In this document: positions 1-8,621 of the stretch, one piece after another
Position numbering within the stretch: the stretch's first letter is position 1
How the letters are laid out: each line of letters opens with the position of its first letter
From: an uncultured Oceanospirillaceae bacterium
GTDB lineage: Bacteria > Pseudomonadota > Gammaproteobacteria > Pseudomonadales > Oceanobacteraceae
Direction of reading: 5' to 3'
NCBI GenBank assembly: GCA_937974825.1
Contig: CALJVD010000101.1
Span: 1-56,015, forward strand
DNA: 56,015 nucleotides
Position numbers and translations under genes: made by a program
The notes under the pieces: generated by a model
Told to the model about the DNA's origin: nothing
What the model saw: only the letters and a program-made list of their open reading frames with translations
The model's database searches: none

Positions 1-32
1 AAACCGAAGAGGGCGAAGATACTAACGCCTAA
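1..32 (+). CDS. Possible C-terminal end of an upstream gene (partial)
   Basis: Frame 3 is open from the left edge to a TAA at 30-32 and would give an acidic tail (TEEGEDTNA). Frame 1 is also open, to a TGA at 67-69. Nine codons cannot identify a protein, so this is only a note that an upstream plus-strand gene may end here. The stretch 33-119 holds no feature I can support. Confidence 0.2.
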   Translation, partial: TEEGEDTNA

Positions 33-119
33 TAGGTTATTCAGCCTCATGGCGTATTCTCACGCTTGAGGTGGAGTGTAATCCTACAGTTTGTACTATT
101 AACGACTGTAGGATTGCCT

Positions 120-989
120 ATGAACTTCATTATTCGTCCCTTAAATCACACTTGGTTACGTTTTTATTTTCTTCTTTGTCTTTTTTTCTTAGCTTCAATT
201 GCTAGTGCTCAAAGCAAACCCTTATTAACGCTCGCCAATACTTACGATCGACAAGTGGATCTAAGCCAATACTATGTAAGTGAAAAGTATGATGGTGTTA
301 GAGCCTATTGGAGTGGTAAGCAGTTACTTTCTCGCAGTGGAAAAACAATCCCAGCACCTAAATCTTTTTTAGAGCAGTTGCCTAAGGTGGCATTAGACGG
401 TGAGCTTTGGTTTGGGCGGCAGCAGTTTAGCCGCAGTGCGGGGTTGATTCATCGACATCGAACTCATCCCGGTTACCAATCAGAGTGGAATGCTGTTAGG
501 TATATGGTGTTTGATGCCCCTAAAGCGGCGGGTGACTTTGAGCAACGGCTAGCGGTACTGCAATCCCTTTCCTTGGAAAACACTCAAATAGAAGTAGTGA
601 AACAATGGCAAGTTGCTGATCACAGTGAATTGCAGCAACAATTACAGAAATACACTCAAAAAGGCGCAGAAGGATTAATGTTGCGCTTAAAGACCGCACC
701 TTATAGAGCTGCGCGCTCAGATGATTTATTAAAGGTAAAACAATGGCAGGATGCAGAAGCAGAAGTGGTGGCTTGGCTACCGGGCAAAGGCAAATATAAA
801 ACCATGATGGGTGCCTTGTTAGTAAGGTTAGAAAATGGAACAGATATTAAGATTGGCACAGGGTTTAGCGATGCTCAGCGACAAAATCCTCCTGCTATAG
901 GCAGCCGAATTACGTTTAAATATCAGGGCTATACCAGTACCGGATTACCTCGATTTCCAGTGTACTGGCGAGAAAGGTTAGATGAGTAA
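120..989 (+). CDS. ligE: Secreted ATP-dependent DNA ligase (Lig E type)
   Basis: This is a minimal ATP-dependent DNA ligase that seals nicks through an adenylated lysine intermediate. The adenylation motif I is EKYDGVR, with catalytic Lys near residue 56. Motif III-like LDGELW, motif IV EGLMLR (about 184-189) and motif V LLKVKQW (about 203-209) follow in order, then a short OB-fold region. At about 289 residues it has only these two core domains, as in the Lig E group. Residues 1-31 form a signal peptide ending SIASAQ, so the enzyme should work in the periplasm or outside the cell. The TTG at 66 is in frame, but I prefer the ATG at 120: it has a TAGGA-like ribosome binding site and puts the signal peptide at the very N terminus. 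The recJ gene follows after 44 bases; the proteins would sit in different compartments. Confidence 0.88.
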   Translation: MNFIIRPLNHTWLRFYFLLCLFFLASIASAQSKPLLTLANTYDRQVDLSQYYVSEKYDGVRAYWSGKQLLSRSGKTIPAPKSFLEQLPKVALDGELWFGRQQFSRSAGLIHRHRTHPGYQSEWNAVRYMVFDAPKAAGDFEQRLAVLQSLSLENTQIEVVKQWQVADHSELQQQLQKYTQKGAEGLMLRLKTAPYRAARSDDLLKVKQWQDAEAEVVAWLPGKGKYKTMMGALLVRLENGTDIKIGTGFSDAQRQNPPAIGSRITFKYQGYTSTGLPRFPVYWRERLDE

Positions 990-1033
990 GCTGTGGTATG
1001 ATAGGTGAAAATTCAGACTGATTTTATACCTTT

Positions 1034-2740
1034 ATGCTTATTCGCCAACGTAGTACTTCTAATACTCTTGTAAACCTTCCTGTACACCCTGTCTTGGCTC
1101 GTGTGTATGCAGCCCGAGGGGTAACAGAGCCTGACCAGTTAGAGTTGGTCTTAAAGAGATTAGAGCCTTGGTACAACATGAAAGGGATTGCTGAGGCCGT
1201 TGATCTTCTAATTCCCATAGTGACCGAAGGTAAGCGCTTATTGATAGTCGGAGACTTTGACGTCGATGGCGCGACAAGTACGGCTTTGGTTATTCGAGCC
1301 TTAACTATGTTAGGGGCGACTCACCTCGATTACTTAGTGCCTAACCGATTTGATTTTGGCTATGGCTTATCGCCAGAGTTGGTCGACGTTGCTGTTGAGC
1401 GTAAGCCAGATCTAATTATGACGGTCGACAATGGCATTGCTTCTATCGAAGGCGTAGAGCGCGCGGCTTCTTATGGTATTCCTGTATTAGTAACAGACCA
1501 CCACCTAGCTGCAGAATTCTTACCTAAAGCGGCCGCTATCGTGAATCCTAATCAGCCGGGCTGTGCGTTCACAAGTAAAGCCGCTTGTGGCTGTACTGTG
1601 GCTTTTTATGTCATGTTGGCGTTAAGAGCTAAATTATCTGAATTAAATCTATTGCCAAATCCTGCTCCAAATTTAGCGCAATTATTAGATTTAGTAGCGC
1701 TAGCCACTGTGGCTGATGTTGTTCCCTTAGATCATAACAACCGTATCTTGGTTGAGCAGGGGCTGCTAAGGATTCGTGCGGGACACTGCATAGTGGGTAT
1801 TAAAGCGTTGTTAGAAGTATCTGGTCGTAAGGCTGAGCAATTAGTCGCAGCAGACTTTGGGTTTGCCCTAGGACCAAGACTCAACGCTGCCGGTCGATTA
1901 GATGATATGTCGATAGGAATAGAGTGCTTATTAACCGACCAGTATTCAGTTGCGTTGCAGCATGCTCAAGTACTCGATGAAATGAACAAAGACCGTCGTG
2001 CGATAGAACAAGGCATGCATCAAGAAGCTATTCAGTATTTATCTGATTTTGAAACAAGTGATCTGTTGCCAACCGGTTTAGTGTTGCATCAAGAAGATTG
2101 GCACCAAGGTGTGATTGGCATTTTAGCCTCGCGTATTAAAGAAAAAACACATCGCCCGGTGATTGCCATGGCCACAGACGATGACGGCTTACTAAAAGGG
2201 TCGGCACGCTCTATTCCCGGCTTGCATATTCGTGATGCCCTTGATGAGGTTCACAAGCAATCCCCCAAGCTTATTAAAAAATTTGGTGGTCATGCTATGG
2301 CTGCAGGGTTAACCATTGCACCCGATGGCTTAGATGAATTTCGAGAGCGTTTTGATCGTGTTTGTCGAAAGTATTTAAGCGACGATCACTTGCAGCAGAA
2401 AATTGAAACCGATGGGCCTTTACAACCCAGTGACTTTAACTTTGAACTTGCTCAGGAATTGCGAATGGCAGGGCCTTGGGGGCAGAATTTTCCTGAGCCT
2501 GTGTTCCATGGCAACTTCCAGATTGTCAGCCAACGTATTGTCGGGGAGCGTCATTTAAAGTTGATGCTACGATTAGAAGAAACTCAGCAAGTGTATGATG
2601 CCATTTGGTTCGGCGTAGACTTACAAGAATGGCCTGATACTCAAACGCAGTGGTTAACCGTTGCGTATCAGTTAGATATTAATGAATTTAGAGGGCAGTA
2701 CAGCTTACAGCTGCTAGTGAAAGGCGCTATTAAGAAATAG
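1034..2740 (+). CDS. recJ: Single-stranded-DNA-specific exonuclease RecJ
   Basis: RecJ degrades single-stranded DNA 5' to 3' in recombination, mismatch and base-excision repair in the cytoplasm. The DHH phosphoesterase core is clear: DFDVDG at 74-79 (motif I), TVDNGI at 130-135 (motif II) and TDHH at 154-157 (motif III). A DHHA1-type region with GGHAMAAG and a C-terminal OB fold complete the protein. Its 568 residues match the usual length. No good ribosome binding site is visible before the ATG at 1034, so translation may be weak. The last codons overlap an inverted repeat at 2723-2744. The neighbouring gene is convergent. Confidence 0.96.
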   Translation: MLIRQRSTSNTLVNLPVHPVLARVYAARGVTEPDQLELVLKRLEPWYNMKGIAEAVDLLIPIVTEGKRLLIVGDFDVDGATSTALVIRALTMLGATHLDYLVPNRFDFGYGLSPELVDVAVERKPDLIMTVDNGIASIEGVERAASYGIPVLVTDHHLAAEFLPKAAAIVNPNQPGCAFTSKAACGCTVAFYVMLALRAKLSELNLLPNPAPNLAQLLDLVALATVADVVPLDHNNRILVEQGLLRIRAGHCIVGIKALLEVSGRKAEQLVAADFGFALGPRLNAAGRLDDMSIGIECLLTDQYSVALQHAQVLDEMNKDRRAIEQGMHQEAIQYLSDFETSDLLPTGLVLHQEDWHQGVIGILASRIKEKTHRPVIAMATDDDGLLKGSARSIPGLHIRDALDEVHKQSPKLIKKFGGHAMAAGLTIAPDGLDEFRERFDRVCRKYLSDDHLQQKIETDGPLQPSDFNFELAQELRMAGPWGQNFPEPVFHGNFQIVSQRIVGERHLKLMLRLEETQQVYDAIWFGVDLQEWPDTQTQWLTVAYQLDINEFRGQYSLQLLVKGAIKK

Positions 2741-2744
2741 CGCC
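2723..2744. terminator. Stem-loop overlapping the recJ stop codon
   Basis: GGCGCTATT (2723-2731) pairs perfectly with AATAGCGCC (2736-2744) across a four-base loop. It lies between the convergent recJ and chalcone-isomerase-like genes and includes the recJ stop codon. No long T run follows on the plus strand; on the minus strand the stem is followed by TTTC. It may act as a weak bidirectional terminator or as a 3'-end stabilising hairpin. Confidence 0.5.
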
Positions 2745-2758
2745 CAATGAAGTGTGAC

Positions 2759-3352
2759 CTAGTCTTCAGAGGCTTCTAAACCCAGCACTTCTTCTTTAAA
2801 ACGAACACTGACAGGGTGTTCACCAATCCAGATACTAAGTAGAGCGTCGCTTAAGTCTTTACCGGCAACTGTGCCTCTCACTTCACCGTTAATGACTACC
2901 CTTGATACTTGTTCGGCGGGTACCCATTCAATAAAGCCAACGGTGCCTTTAACGAAGCGGTAATCAAATAAGTCGAATAACTCCTTAACGCGAGGCTCCA
3001 TGACTGCCATTTGCTCTGGCGTGGTATTGATAGACAAGCCTTCATCAATAACTTTCATAAAACGTCGTGATGTAACTCGGTTTGATAGTAGGTGGAACTC
3101 CATACGGCGAGCAACGTTTGCTGATAATATTTCTTCAGGTGCCAGCGTCTCGTCTTCAACGTAGAGTAAACCAACATAGGTGTTAACGAAGCCGTAGACT
3201 TTACGCACCGAACCGCCGCGTAAATGCAGTTTAGGGCTTAAGAGCGTGGCTTCATGAATGTCTGGGAATTCTTGTTTGTGAATAGTAATGGCGTTAGCAC
3301 TACCAAAGCTAAACATGCTTAAAATGAGGATGCCTTTAAGAAGGAATTTCAT
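2759..3352 (-). CDS. Secreted chalcone-isomerase-like domain protein
   Basis: The protein has 197 residues with a signal peptide ending near FGSANA (residue 21). The mature part fits the bacterial chalcone-isomerase-like family: the opening LHLRGGSVRKVYGFVNTYVGLLYV is the typical strand-turn-strand with the glycine pair, followed by a region like MEFHLLSNRVTSRRF and a C-terminal LLSIWIGEHPVS. Bacterial members are periplasmic and most have no shown enzyme activity, so I do not infer flavonoid chemistry. The ATG at 3352 has AGGA eight bases upstream. It is a single gene, convergent with recJ and separated from the RND operon by a terminator. A second protein of similar type seems to be encoded at 17774-18385. 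Confidence 0.75.
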   Translation of the reverse strand: MKFLLKGILILSMFSFGSANAITIHKQEFPDIHEATLLSPKLHLRGGSVRKVYGFVNTYVGLLYVEDETLAPEEILSANVARRMEFHLLSNRVTSRRFMKVIDEGLSINTTPEQMAVMEPRVKELFDLFDYRFVKGTVGFIEWVPAEQVSRVVINGEVRGTVAGKDLSDALLSIWIGEHPVSVRFKEEVLGLEASED

Positions 3353-3462
3353 TTCATTCGTCCTTTATTTTAATTATTTGTGGTTAAGGTTAGTAATGGA
3401 CTGCTCTAATAGCAATTTTTTTGAGTTGGTAATATCGTGCCATATTTAACCGGTAATAAAAA

Positions 3463-3480
3463 ACGGGGCCGAAGCCCCGT
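3463..3480 (-). terminator. Rho-independent terminator of the RND pump operon
   Basis: On the minus strand the stem ACGGGGC/GCCCCGT with a four-base loop is followed directly by TTTTTTATT. It lies 19 bases after the stop codon of the RND permease gene. Confidence 0.92.
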
Positions 3481-3498
3481 TGTTAATACTGCATATTC

Positions 3499-6400
3499 TT
3501 AGTTATTTGTTGGCTTACCGCTAATGCGGTGGCTTATTTTCATCACCAATACGAAGAATAGAGGGACGAAGAAAATAGCTAAGAAAGTAGCGGCGAGTAC
3601 ACCACCAATCACACCAGTACCAATAGCCTGACGGCTAACGGCACCTGCACCAGTACTTAATGCTAGAGGTGTTACCCCTAGAATAAAGGCCATGGAGGTC
3701 ATGATGATAGGACGTAAACGCATACGCGCAGCTTCTAGGGTTGCTGCAATCAGTTCTTTACCTTCATCAACCTGCATCTTAGCGAATTCTACAATTAGAA
3801 TCGCGTTCTTCGATGACAGACCAATGGTGGCTAATAGACCTACTTGGAAATACACGTCATTACTTAGGTTACGACCATAGGCCGCTAGAATTGCCCCTAG
3901 TACACCTAAAGGAACAATCAGCATCACCGAGAAGGGCACAGACCAGCTTTCATACAATGCTGCTAAACATAGGAATACTACCAGTAAAGACAGCGATAAA
4001 AGCATGGGAGTTTGCGCACCGGCTAATCGTTCTTGGAAAGACATGCCTGTCCACTCGTAACCCACACCGGCAGGTAATTGGCTGATTAATTCTTCCATGG
4101 CAATCATTGCATCACCGGTACTTAAACCAGGTGCAGCTTCACCCTGTACGTTTAGAGACGGAACACCGTTATAACGTTCTAAACGTGGTGAACCAAAATC
4201 CCAGCGCGTGCTAGTAAAGGCCGAGAAGGGAACCATCTCGCCCTGATTATTACGCACATACCACTGGTTAATGTCTTCCGGCATCATGCGGTATTCAGCG
4301 TCTGCTTGTATGTAAACTTTCTTAATACGACCACGGTCGATAAAGTCGTTTACATAAGAACCACCCCAAGCGGTGCTTAGCGTTTGGTTAACAGCCGCAA
4401 TGCTAACGCCTAATGATTTAACTTTTTCGTAATCGATATCGATACGGAAAATAGGCACATCAGGCATACCGTTAGGACGAACTTGAACAAGACGAGGGTC
4501 TTGTGCAGCCATGCCAAGCAGCTGGTTACGAATCATCACCATTTGCTCATGACCTAGGTTGTTACGGTCTTGTAACTGTAGGTTGAAGCCAGAAGCCACA
4601 CCTAAGCCTGGAATGGCCGGTAGGTTAATCGGGAAAATAGTGGCGTCGGTAATTTGACTCAAACCACCCCATGCACGGGCAATAATGGCGCTTGCTGAGT
4701 CTTTAGGATCTGTACGCTCGCTCCAGTCTTTTAACTTAACGAACGCCATACCCATGTTTTGACCCTGACCGGCAAAACTGAAACCAGCTACCGAGAATAC
4801 AGACTCAACACCGTCTTCGGTTTCGAAGTAAGTACGCATTTGCTCCATCGCATCTACGGTACGATCCATGGTGGCGCCTTCAGGTAGTTGAACTAAGGTC
4901 AGTAATACCCCTTGGTCTTCGGTCGGTAGGAACGAAGTCGGCATGCGCACATAAAGAACGGCTAATACAACCACCATGCCAATAAAGATAGCGGTCATAC
5001 GAACTGGACGGCTAACAGCTCCACCGGCAGCGTTCACATATTTATGGGTAGTGCGATCAAAGAAACGGTTAAACCAACCAAAGAAGCCTTTTTGCTCACT
5101 TAGCGGTACTTTTTCTTTGTGCTTTAGCATAGTCGCACAAAGCGCAGGCGTAAGGATGATTGCTACCAATACGGATAGCCCCATGGCCGAAACGATAGTG
5201 ATAGAGAACTGACGGTAAATCACACCGGTAGAACCTGTCATAAAGGCCATAGGTACGAATACCGCAGACAGCACTAAACCAATACCAATCAGAGCACCGG
5301 TAATTTGCTCCATCGAGCGTTTAGTTGCCTCTTTCGGTGGCAATCCGTCTTCTTCCATTACCCGTTCAACGTTTTCGACCACCACGATGGCGTCGTCTAC
5401 TAAAAGACCAATGGCGAGTACCATACCGAACATGGTCAGTGTGTTAATAGAGAAGCCGAACGCAGCCATAATGCCTAAGGTACCTAGCAGTACAACGGGT
5501 ACAGCAATAGTAGGAATTAACGTAGCGCGCAGGTTACCTAAGAACAGATACATTACTAGGAATACTAGAATGATTGCTTCAATTAAGGTTTGTACAACAC
5601 TCTCAATAGAGATACGAACGAAAGGCGTGGTATCAAATGGATAAACAATATCCATCCCTTCAGGGAAGAAAGGTGATAACTCATCAATTTTTGCACGTAC
5701 CGCAGCTGAAGTATCAAGTGCGTTAGCCCCTGTGGCTAACTGAATGGCCATCCCTGTTGCTGGCATACCGTTGTAAAAACTGTCTGCCATATAGTTTTCA
5801 GCGCCTAGCTCAACGCGGGCAACATCTTTTAAGCGTACCTGAGAACCATCAGGGTTTACTTTAATCAGAATGTTTTCAAATTCATCGACGTTTTCTAAAC
5901 GTGTTTGAGCAATGATGGTCGCGTTAATTTGCTGGCCTTGAAGAACCGGCATGCCACCAATTTGACCCGCAGCGAACTGACTGTTTTGTTCAGCCACTGC
6001 TGAACGAACATCTAAAGGTGTTAAACCAAAAGCGTTTAGCTTGTCGGCTTTTAGCCATATGCGCATGGCGTATTGAGCACCGAAAATACGTAGCTCACCA
6101 ACACCGTCGGTACGCGATAAAGGATCTTTAAGGTAACTGTTAGCGTAGTCAGCTAAGTCGTTCTTGTTCATGCTTCCGTCTTCAGAAACAAGACCAACCA
6201 CCATTAAGAATGACGATGACGCTTTGGTGACACTAATACCCATTTGTTGAACTTCCATAGGAAGCAAGGGCTCAGCCAGAGACAACTTGTTTTGTACCTG
6301 AACTTGAGCGATGTCAGGGTCGACACCAGGTGCAAAGGTAATACTTAAGCTCGCGTTACCTGAACTATTGCTTTGTGATGACATGTACAACATGCCATCT

Positions 6401-6615
6401 AAGCCAGTCATGTTCTGTTCGATAACCTGAGTCACACTGTCTTCTAGCGTTTGTGCTGAAGCACCAGGGTAGTTAGCAGAAATACGAATTTCTGGTGGCG
6501 CAATGCTTGGGTATTGCTGCACCGGCAATGAAACCAGGGAAATAGCCCCTGCTATCATAATGATGATTGCAATCACCCATGCGAAGATGGGGCGATCAAT
6601 AAAAAACTTTGCCAT
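3499..6615 (-). CDS. RND multidrug efflux pump inner-membrane permease (AcrB/MexB type)
   Basis: At 1038 residues this is a full-length HAE1-type RND transporter, the proton-driven inner-membrane part of a tripartite drug efflux pump. It opens with MAKFFIDRPIFAWVIAI, the typical first membrane helix. The proton-relay aspartates in GLLVDDAIVVVEN fall at residues 407 and 408, exactly the AcrB positions. Twelve membrane segments and two large periplasmic loops are present, and the C-terminal half keeps the second helix bundle. The start ATG has AGGGG five bases upstream, and the gene lies 8 bases after the membrane fusion gene, so the two are cotranscribed. No outer-membrane TolC/OprM gene follows, so it must be encoded elsewhere. 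Substrates cannot be read from the sequence. Confidence 0.96.
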   Translation of the reverse strand: MAKFFIDRPIFAWVIAIIIMIAGAISLVSLPVQQYPSIAPPEIRISANYPGASAQTLEDSVTQVIEQNMTGLDGMLYMSSQSNSSGNASLSITFAPGVDPDIAQVQVQNKLSLAEPLLPMEVQQMGISVTKASSSFLMVVGLVSEDGSMNKNDLADYANSYLKDPLSRTDGVGELRIFGAQYAMRIWLKADKLNAFGLTPLDVRSAVAEQNSQFAAGQIGGMPVLQGQQINATIIAQTRLENVDEFENILIKVNPDGSQVRLKDVARVELGAENYMADSFYNGMPATGMAIQLATGANALDTSAAVRAKIDELSPFFPEGMDIVYPFDTTPFVRISIESVVQTLIEAIILVFLVMYLFLGNLRATLIPTIAVPVVLLGTLGIMAAFGFSINTLTMFGMVLAIGLLVDDAIVVVENVERVMEEDGLPPKEATKRSMEQITGALIGIGLVLSAVFVPMAFMTGSTGVIYRQFSITIVSAMGLSVLVAIILTPALCATMLKHKEKVPLSEQKGFFGWFNRFFDRTTHKYVNAAGGAVSRPVRMTAIFIGMVVVLAVLYVRMPTSFLPTEDQGVLLTLVQLPEGATMDRTVDAMEQMRTYFETEDGVESVFSVAGFSFAGQGQNMGMAFVKLKDWSERTDPKDSASAIIARAWGGLSQITDATIFPINLPAIPGLGVASGFNLQLQDRNNLGHEQMVMIRNQLLGMAAQDPRLVQVRPNGMPDVPIFRIDIDYEKVKSLGVSIAAVNQTLSTAWGGSYVNDFIDRGRIKKVYIQADAEYRMMPEDINQWYVRNNQGEMVPFSAFTSTRWDFGSPRLERYNGVPSLNVQGEAAPGLSTGDAMIAMEELISQLPAGVGYEWTGMSFQERLAGAQTPMLLSLSLLVVFLCLAALYESWSVPFSVMLIVPLGVLGAILAAYGRNLSNDVYFQVGLLATIGLSSKNAILIVEFAKMQVDEGKELIAATLEAARMRLRPIIMTSMAFILGVTPLALSTGAGAVSRQAIGTGVIGGVLAATFLAIFFVPLFFVLVMKISHRISGKPTNN

Positions 6616-6623
6616 ATAAACCC

Positions 6624-7778
6624 CTATTTATCTTGGCTTGGCGCAGAAGAATCTTCTAGAGAAACGTCTTTAGGCGTAACAGGCGAACCTGTTTTAACTT
6701 TTTGTAAGCCTGTAACAATGACACGCTCACCAGCTTTTAAACCGCTCTTAACTAACCAGTTGTCGTTAAGTGCGCGTGATACTGCGATAACGCGTAGTTC
6801 AGCAATGTTATCTTCGTTAACAACTAAAGCAGTTGTTACTGAGTTTGCTTGGCGAATAACGGCACGCTGTGGAACAAGTACCGCATCTTCAATATAAGAA
6901 CTTGGTACTTTGGCACGCACAAACATACCAGGTAATAAAGAGCCGTCTTCGTTATCAAATAAGGCACGTACGTTTACAGTGCCTGTTGAAGGGTCAACGC
7001 TAATGTCAGCAAACTGTAGTTTACCGGTTTCTGTATGTGCCGTACCGTCATCTAGCTCAATGGAAACATCGCGTGATAACTCAGGGCTTTTCATGCGGAT
7101 TAAAGTGGTTGCAGGACGTTGAATGTCAACGTACACAGGAGAAATCTGACGAATAGTGGTTAGCACATTAGCTTGTTGTGCAGAAACCAGTGCCCCTTCA
7201 GTTACATTAGAACGGCTAATGATGCCAGGGATAGGCGCTTTAATTTCTGTATAGCTTAAGTTAACTTTTGCACTACGTACCGCAGCCTGTGCTGCTTTGA
7301 CTTGCGCTTCAGTTTGTTTAGCTAATGCTTCAGAGTCGTCTAACTCTTGTTGGCTGATTGCCGACTGCTTTGATAGCTCTTTAAAACGATTTGCTTTTAA
7401 GCGAGCTGCGTAAGCATTCGCTTCAGCAACGGCAAGCTGAGCTTGCGCACTTTCTAATTGAGCTTGGTATAAAGAAGGGTCAATTTGGTATAGCTTATCG
7501 CCTTTTTTAACGACCGCACCTTCTTCGAAGAAACGTTTGGTAATGATGCCGTTAACTTGTGGGCGAATTTCAGCAGAGCGGAAAGCAGAAACACGAGCAG
7601 GCAATAAGTCGGTTAACTCAACTGTTTCTGTTTTTAAAGTGACAACTTCTACTCCGGGAGGTGGCATTTGCATTGCGGCGGCACCAGCGGATTTTTTATC
7701 TCCGCAACCACCAAGTACTAATAATGCACTGAGTAGAAGTGGCAGTTGGTAACGTAAGCGGGTTTTAGTTTTTCCCAT
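6624..7778 (-). CDS. RND efflux periplasmic adaptor lipoprotein (AcrA/MexA type)
   Basis: This membrane fusion protein links the RND permease to an outer-membrane channel. The lipobox LLVLGGCG places the lipidated Cys near residue 24, so it should be anchored in the inner membrane. A lipoyl half-motif (RPQVNGIITKRFFEEGAVVKKG), a long alpha-helical hairpin rich in Ala, Gln and Lys, the second lipoyl half (IKAPIPGIISRSNVTEGALV) and beta-barrel domains follow in order. I chose the ATG at 7778 (384 residues) over upstream starts because it has TGAGGA five bases ahead and gives a standard lipoprotein signal. It is first in the operon, with the permease 8 bases downstream. No TetR-type repressor is divergently encoded, so regulation is not evident. 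Confidence 0.94.
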   Translation of the reverse strand: MGKTKTRLRYQLPLLLSALLVLGGCGDKKSAGAAAMQMPPPGVEVVTLKTETVELTDLLPARVSAFRSAEIRPQVNGIITKRFFEEGAVVKKGDKLYQIDPSLYQAQLESAQAQLAVAEANAYAARLKANRFKELSKQSAISQQELDDSEALAKQTEAQVKAAQAAVRSAKVNLSYTEIKAPIPGIISRSNVTEGALVSAQQANVLTTIRQISPVYVDIQRPATTLIRMKSPELSRDVSIELDDGTAHTETGKLQFADISVDPSTGTVNVRALFDNEDGSLLPGMFVRAKVPSSYIEDAVLVPQRAVIRQANSVTTALVVNEDNIAELRVIAVSRALNDNWLVKSGLKAGERVIVTGLQKVKTGSPVTPKDVSLEDSSAPSQDK

Positions 7779-8103
7779 AATATCCTCATTGATCATGACC
7801 CTGCGGAGCAAAGCCTAGAATTGTTGCTGTTATTGTCCAGATTTTAACAGAAGCCCGAAGTTATATACTTTTAACTAAGGCGTCGCTAGACCTTTAGCTT
7901 GAAATGGATTGTTTACTTATATGGAACAATCTAAGCAAGCTAGCATGTTAAGGTTTTAATTAAAGGTATATCATACCTATCCTTTACTAAGGTTGCAGTT
8001 GCTTTGATACATATTTAATTCAAAATTAGTGTTCAATGTAAACTGTTGGTCATACTGGTCTTCGTTGCTATATTGTAAAGAATTATTATAAGGGATAAGG
8101 ATT
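7779..8103. promoter_or_regulatory. Divergent intergenic region between pump operon and TIGR03546 gene
   Basis: These 325 bases hold no gene I can support. The region is AT-rich and must carry the promoters of both divergent units. On the plus strand TTGGTC (8046-8051) and TATATT (8069-8074) are separated by 17 bases, a fair sigma-70 promoter for the TIGR03546 gene, and a ribosome binding site (AAGG) lies just before its ATG. I could not settle on a promoter for the pump operon. Confidence 0.45.
8046..8074 (+). promoter_or_regulatory. Candidate sigma-70 promoter for the TIGR03546/TIGR03545 operon
   Basis: The -35 element TTGGTC matches 3 of 6 consensus bases and the -10 element TATATT matches 5 of 6, with the optimal 17-base spacer. 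The start codon at 8104 lies about 30 bases after the -10. Confidence 0.5.
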
Positions 8104-8610
8104 ATGCTCAGTATTCTCGCTAAGCTGTTAAAAGCTTTAAACTCAGAAGCCTCACCCAGTCAAATATCACTTGCCGTTTGTTTTGCCTTAATTATGGCAC
8201 TAACACCACTACTAAGTTGGCACAATGCCATAGTACTGTTGTTAGCGTTGGTCATTAAAGTGAATTTAAGCGCCTTTATCGTGTCATTAGGCTTGTTTTC
8301 TTTATTGGCTTGGTTTGTTGACCCATACAGTGCCAGTCTTGGAGAGCAAATTTTAACCGCACCAGGTTTGCAAGAAACTTGGACGAGTCTTTATCAAATC
8401 GATTTTTTACGTATCACTAAATTTAATCACACCCTTGTTATGGGTGGGCTAGTGGTATCGCTAATTGCCTTTTTACCTGTTTTCTTTTTATGCCGATTTT
8501 TGGTGGTTCAATATCGTGCCAAATTACTGGCGTGGGTCGAAAAGCTATGGATTGCCAAGCTTATTAAAGGCAGTAAGTTTTATCGTATTTATCAAGCCAT
8601 CGCATCATAA
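8104..8610 (+). CDS. TIGR03546 family inner-membrane protein
   Basis: This 168-residue protein has about three to four hydrophobic segments (near residues 22-40, 42-58, 60-76 and 118-138) and a basic C terminus, so it should be an inner-membrane protein. Its opening (MLSILAKLLKALNSEASPSQISLAVCFALIMALTPL, split by its conserved NSEASPSQ turn) is what I recognise as the TIGR03546 family, which is known from genome surveys to sit next to TIGR03545. Here the partner starts 11 bases downstream, so the pair is preserved and surely cotranscribed. The function is unknown. The N-terminal turn plus hydrophobic hairpin is also reminiscent of DUF2062-type proteins. Confidence 0.75.
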   Translation: MLSILAKLLKALNSEASPSQISLAVCFALIMALTPLLSWHNAIVLLLALVIKVNLSAFIVSLGLFSLLAWFVDPYSASLGEQILTAPGLQETWTSLYQIDFLRITKFNHTLVMGGLVVSLIAFLPVFFLCRFLVVQYRAKLLAWVEKLWIAKLIKGSKFYRIYQAIAS

Positions 8611-8621
8611 GGAGAGAGCAT

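Noticed and set aside
3692..5644. Plus-strand frames of 62-90 residues opposite the RND permease gene
   Set aside because: They are antisense shadows of a well-defined 1038-residue transporter gene.
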